A stretch of DNA of 64,000 nucleotides from Neolentinus lepideus HHB14362 ss-1 (taxonomy: Eukaryota; Basidiomycota; Agaricomycetes; Gloeophyllales; Gloeophyllaceae), in assembly GCA_001632425.1 (NCBI GenBank), contig KV425564.1:310001-374000 (forward strand). Reading direction: 5' to 3'. This document shows positions 24,215 through 35,136 of this stretch, piece by piece. The translations under genes and the position numbers were made by a program. Position 1 is the stretch's first letter. Every line of letters begins with the position of its first letter. The notes under the pieces are model-generated. The model was not told the DNA's origin. It searched no databases and was given only the letters and a program-made list of their open reading frames with translations.

Positions 24215-26980
24215 GGTGTCAGACTAATGCGACAAGCAAAAAGTTAAAGAACGTATGACCAGGCCGATAGTTGTGAGTTGGGCCGCGGGAGACGAAGGAT
24301 GACACGGAGCACGTCCGACTGTTATACACGGGGACGCTGGGGTATGGTCTAGAAGACGCGAAGCCAGGGTATAAGTAGGGTGGCAGGGCCGACATAATAG
24401 AATTTTGTGCGCCTCCATTTGGGATCGACATTCCGTTGTCCTATTCCACCGAAAGGGAATATCGACTGATCTCCGCGGGTGCCATCGCTTGACCTCGGTA
24501 CGCAATCAGGCGTGGGAATTTCCTTTCCCGTGACTGGCCGTTCCCGGATCGAGATACCCCGTCTCCCGCAGATCTGCGTTGTGCCTCCGTTCTCCTCTTG
24601 CCTCGAAGGATGGTCGACGGCTCCTGCCTCCTGTGTTTCGTAGTCAGGAGCAACGGTGGCTAGAACAGCTTCGTATTGCCGCTTTAATCGCAGTGATCTG
24701 CGCTACTTGAGTCCAGCGCTGGAGCCAACAAATACCGGGCCTATTTCGAAAGTAATAGGAAGACCGGTTAAGTATTCGAAAACTACTGCTGCAGGAACCG
24801 CATCAAGTCAATAATACCACCCATAACCTGACCTCATTTCAGGCCTGTTCTTCACAGACCGCGAACCGACCCCGGCACGATACGAGAGTAACGACACTCT
24901 GACGGCAACTATGGGCCCTTCTGATATGTTAGCTTATCAGACCAGCGCGCCAACTTCTCAGCCCCATATGTTCGAAATGAGAGTATGCTTGGTAAGACGT
25001 TTCCGACGCTCCGGTGCTGAAACCGATCGACTGTAGCCACAAGGTGATTGATATTCAGTTATACCAGTCGCAGCTACTACGCGCCGGTGAACACATGATT
25101 GACGCACAATAGATTGGAGCAGCGTTCGTAGGTCCTGAAATCACCCTCAGCGAACATGCCAGGCACAGCGGAGAAGCCGATTATCTCCACTTGTCGCAGA
25201 AGACGCGCAGTTTTGATCTTCAGTGAGAACGGCTACTTATAGAACTAACCTGGATTTTAACATCAAACAGAGACCGCCACGGAGCACGCCACATCTTCGC
25301 GCAATTCACAGATGGAATACCTATTCTTGACAATCTATGGAGTTCGTCAGCATACCACGACAAGAAGGAAATTTCAAATGGACTGAGCTAAAGGTGAAAT
25401 GCGGTCCGCAAGCCAGATTAATAGTGTCTTTTGGACACTGTTGTGCGGCGCATCGAGAATGTAGCGAAATGTGACACAGACAGCAGAGAATGGTCGTGTG
25501 GACGAGCTGCACTACAGCTACACGTTCGAAGCCCCTGACTATCTACGCGACAGATGTCACAAAACGGGTTGGCAAGTAGCTCCGGGCGTATGTCCGATAA
25601 ACCCACATTCATACGATCTGCTGAATAGTCCCTACGAGGCTGTGAATCTGAGGCCAAGCCAGGGAACTCCACTGGAAGTCGCAAATAGTCAATGGCCATG
25701 ATGTGAAAGAAAGTATCTTACAGTTTTTACTTCATTGGTCCGACGCACTCCAATGGAATGCCTAGATAGCGGCAGTGCAGCTAGAACGAACAAGAGTGAA
25801 AACAGAAGCGACGCACCTTCCAGTACTTTGCGCAAAGGAATCTATGCAAGGTCTCCGTATACCTCAAGAATTTATCATGTTTGTCGACTTGGTCCCTGAG
25901 ATTCCCGAAGGCTGCACTCCTGTATCTGGAATTAGTTGATGGACATGTGTAAAGGTGAGTGCTATTCAAGAAGGTCCGTATCAAGCGGCACAGTCTTGAA
26001 TGGATGACGTTGGCTATATCGACGGAATGCGTCTACGATGGGCTCATTGCCGTCGGTTGCAATATCCTAGTCTGCTTGGATAGGATTCACCAGTACATAC
26101 GCATGGTGAATCGGACCAGAACATTGAGCTCGACATTAGCAGGGTTTGGAGATCACCGCCGTCCACGTTGGAGCTGGTAAGTCACCATTCACATCTGAAC
26201 TTGACCGCCACGGGTGACACAGGGTAGCGGCCTCTCATTGACAAGACGTCCGGCCGCATCCGGCCTCGAGAATCTGATAAACGTAAACGCGAGGAGATTT
26301 CGTCGTGTGTTATGTTCGCAGTCGAGCTCAATTTCTCCAAACAATGTGAGCTCATGAGTGCCACATCGAACAAGCCAGCGAGAGCGCGATGAAGCGCCGA
26401 AAATCACTTGGCAAGGCTACTCCTTTCTTGGAAGAGCATGTCCATGACATTCGAGACGGTATCGGCTTGCCAGTGATGCAACTAGCACGCCGAGTCTATC
26501 CGAGGGAGACGATTTGATCGGATAAGCACGAGCTAACCTCGCCGATTGCAGACGGCCGGAACCGAAGGGTTTCTGATAGACGGGATACTATGGGTGTCTA
26601 CCCGAGGGGGATGGTTTATTACGGGACAAAACTGAAGACATTGGGGTTTGGACGATGGCTGAGAATTGCCCCTGCCGGAGAAAGGGCGATCGGGTGGTGG
26701 AAACCTCATTGCTGCCACCTTATGCCGAGGGTTGGACTTCAGCGCTGTGTTCAAGGTTCACATGACACTCACATGCAGTATCGGAATCATCCCTGCTGCG
26801 AGGGTTATAAGCTGGGGACGATGCAGGAGACGGATTAGTCCAAAGTAGCTTCGAGAAGGGTCAGATAAAGTTGTCGAGGCTATGCGAGAACAGATAGATT
26901 ACAAGAATACAGGATAACTTAGGCAAATGTTGCAAGACAACTGACGAAAGTGGTGGAGGTGGAGGTGGAGGTGGCGCCCT
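24215..26980. other. Gene-poor island of 2.8 kb
   Basis: The longest stretch in the window without a recognisable gene. All open frames are short (under 100 codons). A few splice-like signals occur, such as a strong GTAAGT donor near 26176 and a branch-point plus CAG acceptor near 26550, but the flanking frames resemble no family I know. No terminal inverted repeats or long direct repeats were found by eye. It may hold a decayed gene or an unannotated non-coding transcript. The first 300 bases are the P450 promoter. Confidence 0.4.
26951..26975. repeat. Short GGTGGA/GGAGGT simple repeat
   Basis: A run of about four ggaggt units directly 3' of the dUTPase stop codon, in its 3' UTR. It has no evident function. 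Confidence 0.6.
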
Positions 26981-27726
26981 TCAAAGTCCCGTGTGGCCAC
27001 CGGTGGAGCCAAACCCGCCAGTTCCGCGTAAAGTTTCGTCCAGATCCTGCGAAATGGTCAATTCCGGATTAGAAAAATGCACATTACGCTCACCTCAACT
27101 TCGAGCACATCGGGAGTCTGGATTTTCTCAATGATTAATTGTGCTATGCGATCACCCTCTTGCACTACAAAGATACGGTCATTACATGTGGGCAGAGTGT
27201 ACATGATATAATGCGCTCTACCTTCGAAGTCTCTGTCGGAATGATTAAACAGCAAGACGAAAACGACACCTCGATAATCAGCGTCGACCACGCCGGCTCC
27301 CGTGTCAATCATGAACTTGGAGGCTAAAATATGAAAGGATAAGAACGCTTGTTCGGAATAGGAGATGACCATACGGGAGCGACTGACCCAACCCACTACG
27401 CGGCGCGACTCGGCCATAGGTTCCCGCTGGGACGGCGATGGATATCTGGGTGTCAACCAGGGCCTTCCCTCGAGCAGGAACGGTCTTCTTCTCGGCACTG
27501 TATATCATAAATGGAGAAATTTCTCGATAAAGGATACTTCCAAATGTCACGATGAGACGCGCCTGTACAGATCGTAGCCCGCCGCCAAAGCCGACCCTCG
27601 TGTAGGTAATTTAGCTTTCTCCGAGAGCCTTTTAATGAGCAGTTGGGAGACAGGCACAAGTGTGCCGTTGCCATTCGTCTCATTTGACATTTTGCGTTTC
27701 TTTTGTTGAGGGGAATCTGAGGACAT
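26981..27726 (-). CDS. DUT1: Deoxyuridine 5'-triphosphate nucleotidohydrolase (dUTPase)
   Basis: Five exons on the minus strand, starting at the ATG at 27726 (MSSDSPQQ). Trimeric dUTPase motifs appear in order: motif 1 AAGYDLYS, motif 2 GRVAPRSGL, motif 3 [14 protein letters not shown] with the catalytic Asp, motif 4 [11 protein letters not shown], and motif 5 [10 protein letters not shown] near the C-terminus (TAG-free end GGHTGL). The enzyme hydrolyses dUTP to dUMP and keeps uracil out of DNA. The first intron appears to use a GC donor: exon 1 ends TACAG at 27563 and is followed by GCGCGT, with exon 2 starting at 27497. This junction is needed to rebuild the conserved Tyr-Ser of motif 1. 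The gene is divergent from an unknown SQ/TQ-rich protein gene. Confidence 0.95.
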
Positions 27727-27767
27727 GAACGTGGAACGGATGAAAGACGTGTATGAACGCGATCGGT

Positions 27768-27795
27768 CACGTGTCACGCATTAAACGCGACGCGG
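27768..27795. promoter_or_regulatory. MCB-like cores and CACGTG box in DUT1 divergent promoter
   Basis: Within the 131-base region between the starts at 27726 and 27858 are a CACGTG palindrome (27768-27773) and two overlapping ACGCGN cores (27785-27790 and 27790-27795). ACGCGN is the binding core of the Mbp1-containing MBF complex, which controls dUTPase-type S-phase genes in other fungi. Regulation here is inferred. Confidence 0.55.
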
Positions 27796-27857
27796 TCTGA
27801 GCTTGAATGTGACCTGTACCTTATTTAAGGACATTGTCATCATCCAGTCATCTGCTC

Positions 27858-30003
27858 ATGTCCGGTCTCCTGTATCACCGTAATCTTGGGGAATACTTTA
27901 ACGAGTCTCATAGACCGAATGGTCGAAAAACCGAGAAGGAGAACTACTCAATCAAACACGAGAAGAAAAGGAAGAGAGATGGAGGAGAGACTTCACGAGA
28001 TGGGCCTTCTGCGAACAAGAGAGTCAAACAGACGAAACTCTCTTTTGACGGGAAGCTGAAGCTGTCTCCTAAGAAGCATCTATCAGGTCTTGCGAAGCTA
28101 AAGGCGCTTGTGAAGGAGTCGAAAGAGGCAGAGTCACAGACACCTACGAGTCGACCGAGAGCACATGGTCGCTCGTATCCTGATACGCCTCACAGCCTTG
28201 CTCTTCTTCCGCTCCATGAACGAGTCTTTCAGCGCCCAGTTGACGAGGATGGAATGTCAGATGCTCCCAAGAGACATCAGCCGATCCCGACTCCCAAGCT
28301 TCCGAGTCTCAAGCTAAGATTGTCAATTCCTACTCCTCCGTCTAGCGTCCCGTATAAGAGTAGTCATCGCACGCTTTATGTTACAACTAGCTCGGGCACT
28401 CGAACCTTCTCTCCTGCCGATACTCCTTCGTCTGCCACTCGAACTAAGGTAGCTGGGATATCACGATTCATCCCTGGAACCCCAACACGTCGTCAACTTC
28501 CTGGTACACATTCCGAAGACTTGAAGATTGTACCTGAGACTCCTTCTAAACATGCTATTCAGGATGTCTTCGGCGAGGATGACCTAGAAGTGATGGAGTT
28601 AAACTCCAGAGTCGCCTTCGAGTTGCTCCCTTCCTCTCCTGGTCATCTATCCGACCCATTCGGGTCATCTTGCCCAACGACCATGGACGATATGCTCCGT
28701 GACGCCACGGCGTCGCAGGAATCCCTGTCTTTTAACCATGACGGCAACAAAGACTCGTCGTGTCATTCTATGGTTCCCTCGTCGCAATTATATGAGCAGT
28801 CCCTTCCGCACATTGCAGCAAACCTTAGCCCGCTTCTAAGGACTGCTCCCTCTTCCCATGGTGACCAGATTATACTATTAAATTCGCGGCCCTCTGCAGG
28901 AGAAGCGAGGAAGAGTCCCCGCTCTGAGATTGTTCCATCCTCGCAAACGCAGGAACTGACCCATCCTGAATCACTGACCCATCCTGAATCGCTGACACCG
29001 GCATCACTTGTGGGTCGCGGACGACAGAGCCTGGAATGCAAGGGAGATTCTGGCTCGGTTCCAACGTCGCAAACTCAGAATGAAGAAGAGCTCCGGGCAT
29101 TCGAGAGACTTCAGGAAGCGTCTCAACCGCTCAGCCTCAGTGCTGCGGGAAGCAGAGATAACGCGGCGGTGTTATCCGAGGATCAGTGAGTAACCTATTT
29201 GTTCTGTCCGCGGACAGCGTTTCTGACGCGGTGGAACGCATAGCAGCCATCATACCCGGATGGCCAACCCGGTCACTCCGAAAATGACTGGTCGAGTGAG
29301 GCCGATGCTTTCCCCGGATCGCTTGGACTCCAAGGAGCAACCTCTTACGCAACTTTATACATCGCCCCTTCGTGCACCCTCCAACTATACTCAATCGTCA
29401 AGTCAGCTACCTAGTGGCACGCAAGACTCTTATACACTCGCTTCGCCTGCGCGAGAGTTCAAGGACATGTTCGACGAAGAGCCCAGCTGGCTGCAGTCAG
29501 TCAGTCAGCAAAGCTCGTTGGACCGCCATACGGATCAGTTCGATGAGGCTGATAAGACTACCCTTGGCAAGAGGCGCCTGGGCACACCATCCAAATCACA
29601 AAGTGACGCGGAGTCGGTCACTGAGCCTGAGTCGCACGAGGCGATGAAAATGTTTTTGGAGGAACTGAAGCAGAAGCGAAAGTTACGCAGAGTGAACAGC
29701 CGCAAGAGCAGTTTCGAAGAACTGGCTGCAATACATGACAAACTGGTTCCTTCTTCAGGTTCTCTCGATCATGTAAGCAAACGTACTCCTTTCGATACGA
29801 ATCAATCACTCGGCATGAGTGGTGACATATTGGATGCCGAGTTTACGTTCAGCATCCCGAGCGTCTCGGGCATGGACTCAAATTGTACGTTTAGCTCGCA
29901 GAGTATTACCCAAGCGTCGGCGCCGTCGCCCATGAAGATATTCCTCGCGGGATTCAAGGGCGACGGGAGCTATCCTGACGACTTTCCCGAGTCGTCACAA
30001 TAA
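27858..30003 (+). CDS. Unknown Ser/Pro-rich protein with SQ/TQ clusters and PIP-like motif
   Basis: Two exons, 27858-29185 and 29244-30003, phases checked, 695 residues. An upstream in-frame TTG exists; the first ATG at 27858 is used. I do not recognise the family. The N-terminus has a basic, probably nuclear-localising stretch (residues 32-41, EKKRKR) and the sequence KRVKQTKLSF (residues 54-63), which resembles a degenerate PCNA-interacting box. There are at least five related Val-Pro motifs: IVPETPSK, MVPSSQLYEQ, IVPSSQTQEL, SVPTSQTQNE and LVPSSGSL. SQ/TQ dipeptides cluster in the last part of exon 1 and in exon 2 (for example NYTQSSSQLPSGTQD). A short helical Lys-rich segment (EAMKMFLEELKQKRKLRR) lies in exon 2. 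Composition suggests a largely disordered nuclear protein of DNA metabolism; this is inference. Confidence 0.8.
28955..28990 (+). repeat. Two perfect 18-base tandem copies in coding sequence
   Basis: The unit actgacccatcctgaatc occurs twice in direct succession inside the unknown SQ/TQ-rich gene, giving Leu-Thr-His-Pro-Glu-Ser twice in frame. The duplication looks recent because both copies are identical. Confidence 0.85.
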
Positions 30004-30486
30004 CGTGCCAGTAGGCTGTCGTGCAAATTATGCGACCTTGTGCACGTTCTATATACATGGTTTGAAGGTCTTTCATCACGAGAGAATAATCTGAATACAT
30101 GATCATAATAGCCGGTCATATCTTACATTAGCTTATGGATAGCCCAATCATAGCACGCCGTGCAGGCCTTTGTATATCAGAGTAATGACACCCTACTGAT
30201 ACAATGTACAGGGGAGTCCAATGGATGTCATGTGGCAGGAGTTTGTTGTCTTAAGCTGAGCGTGTCCTCTACCTGCAAAACCTATTGAGGATATACTTGT
30301 ACTCGGTGTAACCAATATGTAACTTTTTTCAGAATGTCCTCATGCTGAGGCTGCGAGTGGTGTGGCACGGTGGACGCCACAATGACTGGTCACGTGGAAT
30401 TAGGCTTCGTTTTATCTGAGATCTAAAGTAGCAGCCACTGACCAGTCTGATAACTCGGCCTAGTCTACGTGCGTATGCCATCCAAC
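30004..30486. other. Intergenic before SDR gene
   Basis: 483 bases between two plus-strand genes, AT-richer than the genes. I see no coding content. It holds the 3' UTR of the SQ/TQ-rich gene and the promoter of the SDR gene. Confidence 0.5.
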
Positions 30487-31886
30487 ATGCCTGGCCGTCT
30501 TCAACACAAAGTATGCGAATCTACTGTAGCTCTTGAACATGGCTAACTACTCGACAGTCGGCTCTCATCACTGGTGCTGGATCGTAAGCCGGACTAACTA
30601 GTAATATCTGCTCCTCCTGACTGTGCACGTATCAGCGGCATCGGGCTCGAATCTTCTATACTATTTGCCTCGGAGGGTGCCAATGTCCTGCTTGTGGATA
30701 TCAATCTGGAAGCAGCGCAGAAGGGTGCAGCAATCATCGCCCAGAAGTACTCTAATGTCAAGGCGATAGCTACCAAGGCTGACGTAGGTAAGGAAGAAGA
30801 CATCAAAGCCGCAGTAGATAAGGCAGTGAAGGAATTTGGCAGATTGGATGTAATGGTAAGCCAATCGTCATTAAACTTTTACACCTGCAATTCATGAATT
30901 CCTCGATGCTAGTTCAACAATGCAGGTTTGAAGAGATCAGGGTTATCTAGTAATTCATACTCCTCATGCTATTAACAGGTATTATGCATCCTGCAGATGA
31001 TAATGCCCTCAACACCGAAGAGCGCATCTGGGACCTCACCATGCAAATCAATCTGAAAGGTGTCTGGTGGGGCTGCAAGTACGCGATCTTGGCGATGCGC
31101 GTTAACCCTCCAGATGAAGCCAAGGGTCTACGAACCGGTGGAAGCATTATTAACACCGCAAGCTTCGTCGCGAGCATGGGTGCTGCCACGCCACAGCTAG
31201 CGTGTAAGTTGTCTCAGATGTCCCTGAGCGAGGCTGCTAATTCTTTGTTCTTATGATAGACACTGCTTCCAAGGTTAAGAGAGAAAACATGTTCCTTGGT
31301 TCGAAGAGCCCTGAAACTTTTGCTTAGGGAGCCGTCCTCGCGATGACAAGAGAACTTGCCATGGTGCATGCCCGTGAGGGTATCCGCTTCAACTCCATCT
31401 CTCCGTAAGATATACCCGCTCACCTATTATGTTTGATGGTCTACTTAATCTGATTTGATCTCACCAGAGGACCACTCAAGACTCGTAAGTAACTTCACTT
31501 TGTAGGACGCCTCTCTGTGCTAATCCCAAATAGCTCTTCTCATGGACTTCCTGAACACCCAGGAGAAGCGTGATCGCCGCTTGGTCCACCTCCCGATGGG
31601 CCGATTCGGCGAGGCGGTCGAAGTCGCTAAGGGTGCGCTCTTCCGTAAGTCCAGCATGTACAGTGCCACATGCATACAGTTGAACTTCACTTTTCGATTA
31701 TAGTCGCGACTGACGAGTCCAGCTACATGACTGTGAGCTCCGAGAGAAAATAATCCGTCAATATGAGCCGTGACACTGACAATCGTGCAGGGCTTTGACT
31801 TTAAGGTAGACGGTGGTCTGTCCTCGTGTTACGTCACACCAGTGGGCGAGCCTGCATTGGCTCCCCCGGTTAGTCTTATTTCTTGA
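30487..31886 (+). CDS. Short-chain dehydrogenase/reductase
   Basis: About ten short exons from the ATG at 30487 (MPGRLQHK) to TGA at 31884-31886, close to 300 residues. The cofactor motif TGAGSGIGLE is assembled across two introns. It is followed by ANVLLVDINLEAA (an acidic residue at the end of strand 2, suggesting NAD(H) preference), LDVMFNNAGIMHP with the NNAG motif, INLKGVWWGCKYAI, SIINTASFVASMGA with the catalytic Ser, YTASKGAV with catalytic Tyr and Lys, and ISPGPLKTPL. The end has GFDFKVDGGLSSCYVTPVGE. All catalytic residues are present. The closest types are classical SDRs similar to 2,5-dichloro-cyclohexadienediol or glucose dehydrogenase-like enzymes; the substrate is unknown. Confidence 0.9.
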
Positions 31887-32208
31887 AGAAATTCGATGAG
31901 ATGAGAAGTGGTATTCTTGAATTTAACATTTAACATCATCTGGGTCATGGGCTGCATACGTATACTTTCAGACGATCCTTCGGGTATCCTTGCCAGACAT
32001 ATATCCATCTGTCATTGATCTCGCTCGTCAGTTGATGCGCAGATAACACTAACGATAGAACGGCGCCACAGAAAGGTTAGTTGCATTGTCCGAGAAACTT
32101 CATTCAAGGTAATACAATGGACAGAGTTATACAACAAAGGCACATACATCATATTTGACGAAAGTTCGTGGATGGGAAGGAAGCTAGAAGTAAAGTTCGA
32201 CTTGCGAG
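31887..32208. other. Convergent 3' region of SDR and Mpo1-like genes
   Basis: 322 bases between facing stop codons, without coding content that I can recognise. Confidence 0.5.
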
Positions 32209-33043
32209 TTACAGCTGTTTTTTGCCCACATCCTTCTCCTGGCCTTTAATCCTGGCAAGCTCGGCTTCGACCTGCTGGTCCAGCTTCTTCTGCAGATCCC
32301 GCCTGTAGCCAAGCTTGAAGAGATACTCGAGGTGCACGAAGAATGGGGCGAGGACAACAGCTAGACAGCGACGTGAACGTCTTAATTCGACCAGTTGTCA
32401 TCGAATACATACCTCCGAGCAAGTTATCGAGTAAAGCAGGGGCACGTTTCTCCGCAGCGCCATGGCCAATGAACTGAGCGATCCAAGAGACGCCGTGGAG
32501 CAGAGCAGCTTGCTTCAGGTGGTCAGGTCCACTCTTGACATAGGCAATGGCAGACAATGTCTGTAGAGCAAGTTGAGGGGTATAAAGGAGCTGAAGGGGT
32601 TGAATATATGTCAGATGTAGTTAGGTCCAGCGTCTGCCTTGACATACAGTTGCAACGGGTTCCAGAGCCAGATAGTACAGCCAGTAGAGGATTGCGTGCA
32701 CGGAGGCCCAGTTCAGTTCGAAGAGGAGGTAAGGACCGAATTGTTGATGGATTGATGGAAACCAGGACGGGGTTGGGAGAGTCGTCGCCATTGCAGAGAA
32801 AGTCCTGTTCGTTGCAAGACATGTATCTCGGTCAAGGTATGTTCCTCAAAACTCAAACCCACCAAAGCAACAAAGGAACGCAAATCATGTGGATAGCTAC
32901 ATTGACCGAGTTATGGTGGTAGGCACCGTAGAAGGTAAGCTGGAGTGCGAGTGCCAGTTAGCTCCAGCACGTTCATCCAACGCATCCAGGTGCTTACTAA
33001 CCTGGTGCTCAACGTCAAAAAGCTGGGATTTCGTGCTTGCCAT
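32209..33043 (-). CDS. MPO1: Mpo1-like (DUF962) membrane protein, putative 2-hydroxy fatty acid dioxygenase
   Basis: Six or so exons from the ATG at 33043 (MASTKSQLFDVEHQ) to TAA at 32209-32211. The second exon gives LTFYGAYHHNSVN, joined to VAIHMICVPLLLW, which is the family signature with paired His residues that bind iron. Later come PYLLFELNWASVHAILYWLY, a hydrophobic stretch, and the second signature HGVSWIAQFIGHGAAEKRAP followed by ALLDNLLG. The last exon holds AVVLAPFFVHLEYLFKLGY and a Lys-rich tail ending GKKQL. Yeast Mpo1 (YGL010w) is an ER enzyme that alpha-oxidises 2-hydroxy fatty acids from phytosphingosine breakdown. Several membrane segments fit the ER location. Confidence 0.9.
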
Positions 33044-33194
33044 TGCGGATGCTGTGCCCGTGAGTCCAGATGGGGCTTGGGAAGTGAATTCACGAGCTGA
33101 CTTATAAGGAGCTGGAATGATTTAATATACGAGTTCTCGGAGCAGGCGAGAACTGTGGGGGCGGCTCTAGGCGGTACCGGACCCGGAAAGGCTA

Positions 33195-33216
33195 CCACGT
33201 GGACGTAACCACGTGG
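33195..33216. promoter_or_regulatory. Tandem CCACGTGG palindromes in MPO1/GCD2 promoter
   Basis: Two identical 8-base palindromes, 33195-33202 and 33209-33216, lie 14 bases centre to centre in the 286-base divergent promoter. CACGTG is the site of bHLH factors such as Cbf1 and Pho4 in fungi. The factor used here is unknown. Confidence 0.6.
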
Positions 33217-33329
33217 TGCTCGATGACGATCGTAGATTCGAGTCAGACTGTCGCACAACAGATATATAGTAATTTGGTCGCGTCTGGCTTCATTCTTACA
33301 TCTGGAATAAGTCAGTCCGTGCAACAGAA

Positions 33330-34951
33330 ATGCCTTCAGCAGTAGTACCACTCCCAGAGGCCGCAGGCCAATCCAGTGCACCCCCAGGAACACTTCCAGC
33401 TAAGAGTCAAAAGCAAATGACCAAGGCAGAGAGGCGCGAAATGCAGGAAAGACAGCGCGCAGCCAAAGCCGAGAAGGCTACCCAAAATCAATCGAAAAAT
33501 TCACCAAAGTCATCAAATAAACCTGCGCAGACCTCGAAAGAAGGTGCCCTTGCGCCAAGACGGGCAAGCAAGGCGGCCGATCTCGCACCCAAGGGTTTTC
33601 AAGGAGCTGGAGGACAGTCAAAAGACGTAAAGGCTAGTGGCGAAGACAAGTCTGCTCATACAAGAGGACTACGGATTTTCTCCCATTTTGGATTGCCGAA
33701 ACCAACGGCCCATAAGGGCGAAGTGCACCCAACTATCGTGCGGCTAGGCCTGCAGTTCTCCGAGTTCAAGATCACCGGAGCAAATGCGAGGTGTATCGCG
33801 ACGTTAACCGCATTCAAAACCGTACGTGAATCTATCTCATAACGCTATTGAGAAGATCTTAACATGACCAGGTCATCCAAGATTACGTTACCCCACCAAA
33901 CAACACGCTCTCCCGACATCTCATGACCTACCTCTCTCCTCAGATCAGCTATCTCGTATCTGCGAGACCGATGTCAGTGACAATGGGTAACGCGATCCGA
34001 CAACTCAAGCTGGACATCAGCGGCACAGATATCGATCTTCCTGAGCAGGATGTAAGCCCTTCGTGACATTAACATGATACCAATTGAAAATTTTGGAATC
34101 AGGCAAAAGATGCGTTATGCGATAAAATTGACACCTACATCCGAGATCGAATTATTGCTGCCGACCAAGTTATTGAAGAGACAGCGGGGAATAAAATTAA
34201 GGACGGAGATGCTATCCTGACATACGCAAGGTAATAAAGTAGCTCCTCCTTTGGAGCTGGGATTAACTTTTATCCCAGATCTTCGGTCGTTGAGAAGGTC
34301 TTACTAGCAGCATACGCTGATGGCAAACAATTCACAGTTACTGTCGTCGACTCACGACCTATGCTTGAAGGCAAGTATCTCATCTTTCAGCCATTCCACA
34401 TCCACTCATTTCATCGCACCTCACAGGCAAGAAGCTTCTCGAAGTGCTCTCATTCGCAGGCATCCAATGTACATACCTCCTCCTTCCCGCCGTCGGCTCC
34501 GTCATCACCGAAATCTCGATGGTCCTCGTCGGCGCCCACTCACTCCACTCCAACGGAGCCGTGTTCTCCAGAGCTGGTACAGCACTCGTAGCGATGATGG
34601 CGAAACAGCACTTAGTTCCTGTCGTGGTGTGTTGCGAGACGTATAAATTCTCGGAGACTGTTCAGCTGGACAGTTTCACGCGGAATGAATTAGGTATGTG
34701 GTCTGTTCATATGTTGGTCTCTGCAATTGACTATGGCGCCTATAGCACCAGTCGAGCTATTCAACTCGTTCCCTCAAAACAAGCAGCAGGATCTGTCATC
34801 ACTCAGTGACCAACCTAATCTGCAGATATTGAACCCACTCTACGATCTGACCCCGCCTTCAAGCATCACAGCTGTCGTCACCGAGGTTGGCGTCATCCCC
34901 CCGAGCTCAATCAGTTCCATTCCTCTTGCTCTCGGCAGGACTATGCTGTAA
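33330..34951 (+). CDS. GCD2: Translation initiation factor eIF2B subunit delta
   Basis: Multi-exon gene from the ATG at 33330 to the stop at 34951, roughly 460 residues. The N-terminal 120 residues are Lys/Ala/Ser-rich and disordered, as in fungal eIF2B delta (KAERREMQERQRAAKAEK). The regulatory-subunit core follows: FSHFGLP, HPTIVRLGLQFSEFKITGAN, ARCIATLTAFKTVIQDY, SYLVSARPMSVTMGNAIRQL, ILTYARSSVVEKVLLAAYAD, VVDSRPMLEGKKLLEVLSFA, GIQCTYLLLPAVGSVITEIS and VPVVVCCETYKFSETVQLDS. The C-terminus has NPLYDLTPPSSITAVVTEVG. The eIF2B complex exchanges GDP for GTP on eIF2; the delta subunit takes part in sensing phosphorylated eIF2 alpha (general amino acid control). Confidence 0.95.
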
Positions 34952-35136
34952 CCAAAGCCATCTTGCATCTCCATGTAGCATACCCCTCACGTTCGTACTA
35001 TGTTGTGATTAGTGAGCAAGTAGCGATACATATGTTAGGAATTATAAGTGGAGATACATAGCGATGTCTGTCTAGAATGTATTGTGTAGGTCACTGTCAG
35101 AGTATACGTATCGTGGGCAGCGCTAGCCATATTTAA

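Noticed and set aside
22089..31886. P450, SDR and the ACC-synthase-like gene as a secondary-metabolite cluster
   Set aside because: They are separated by housekeeping genes (dUTPase, SHG1, HEM12, CDC14 and others) and by up to 20 kb. No synthase or transporter of such a pathway lies with them.
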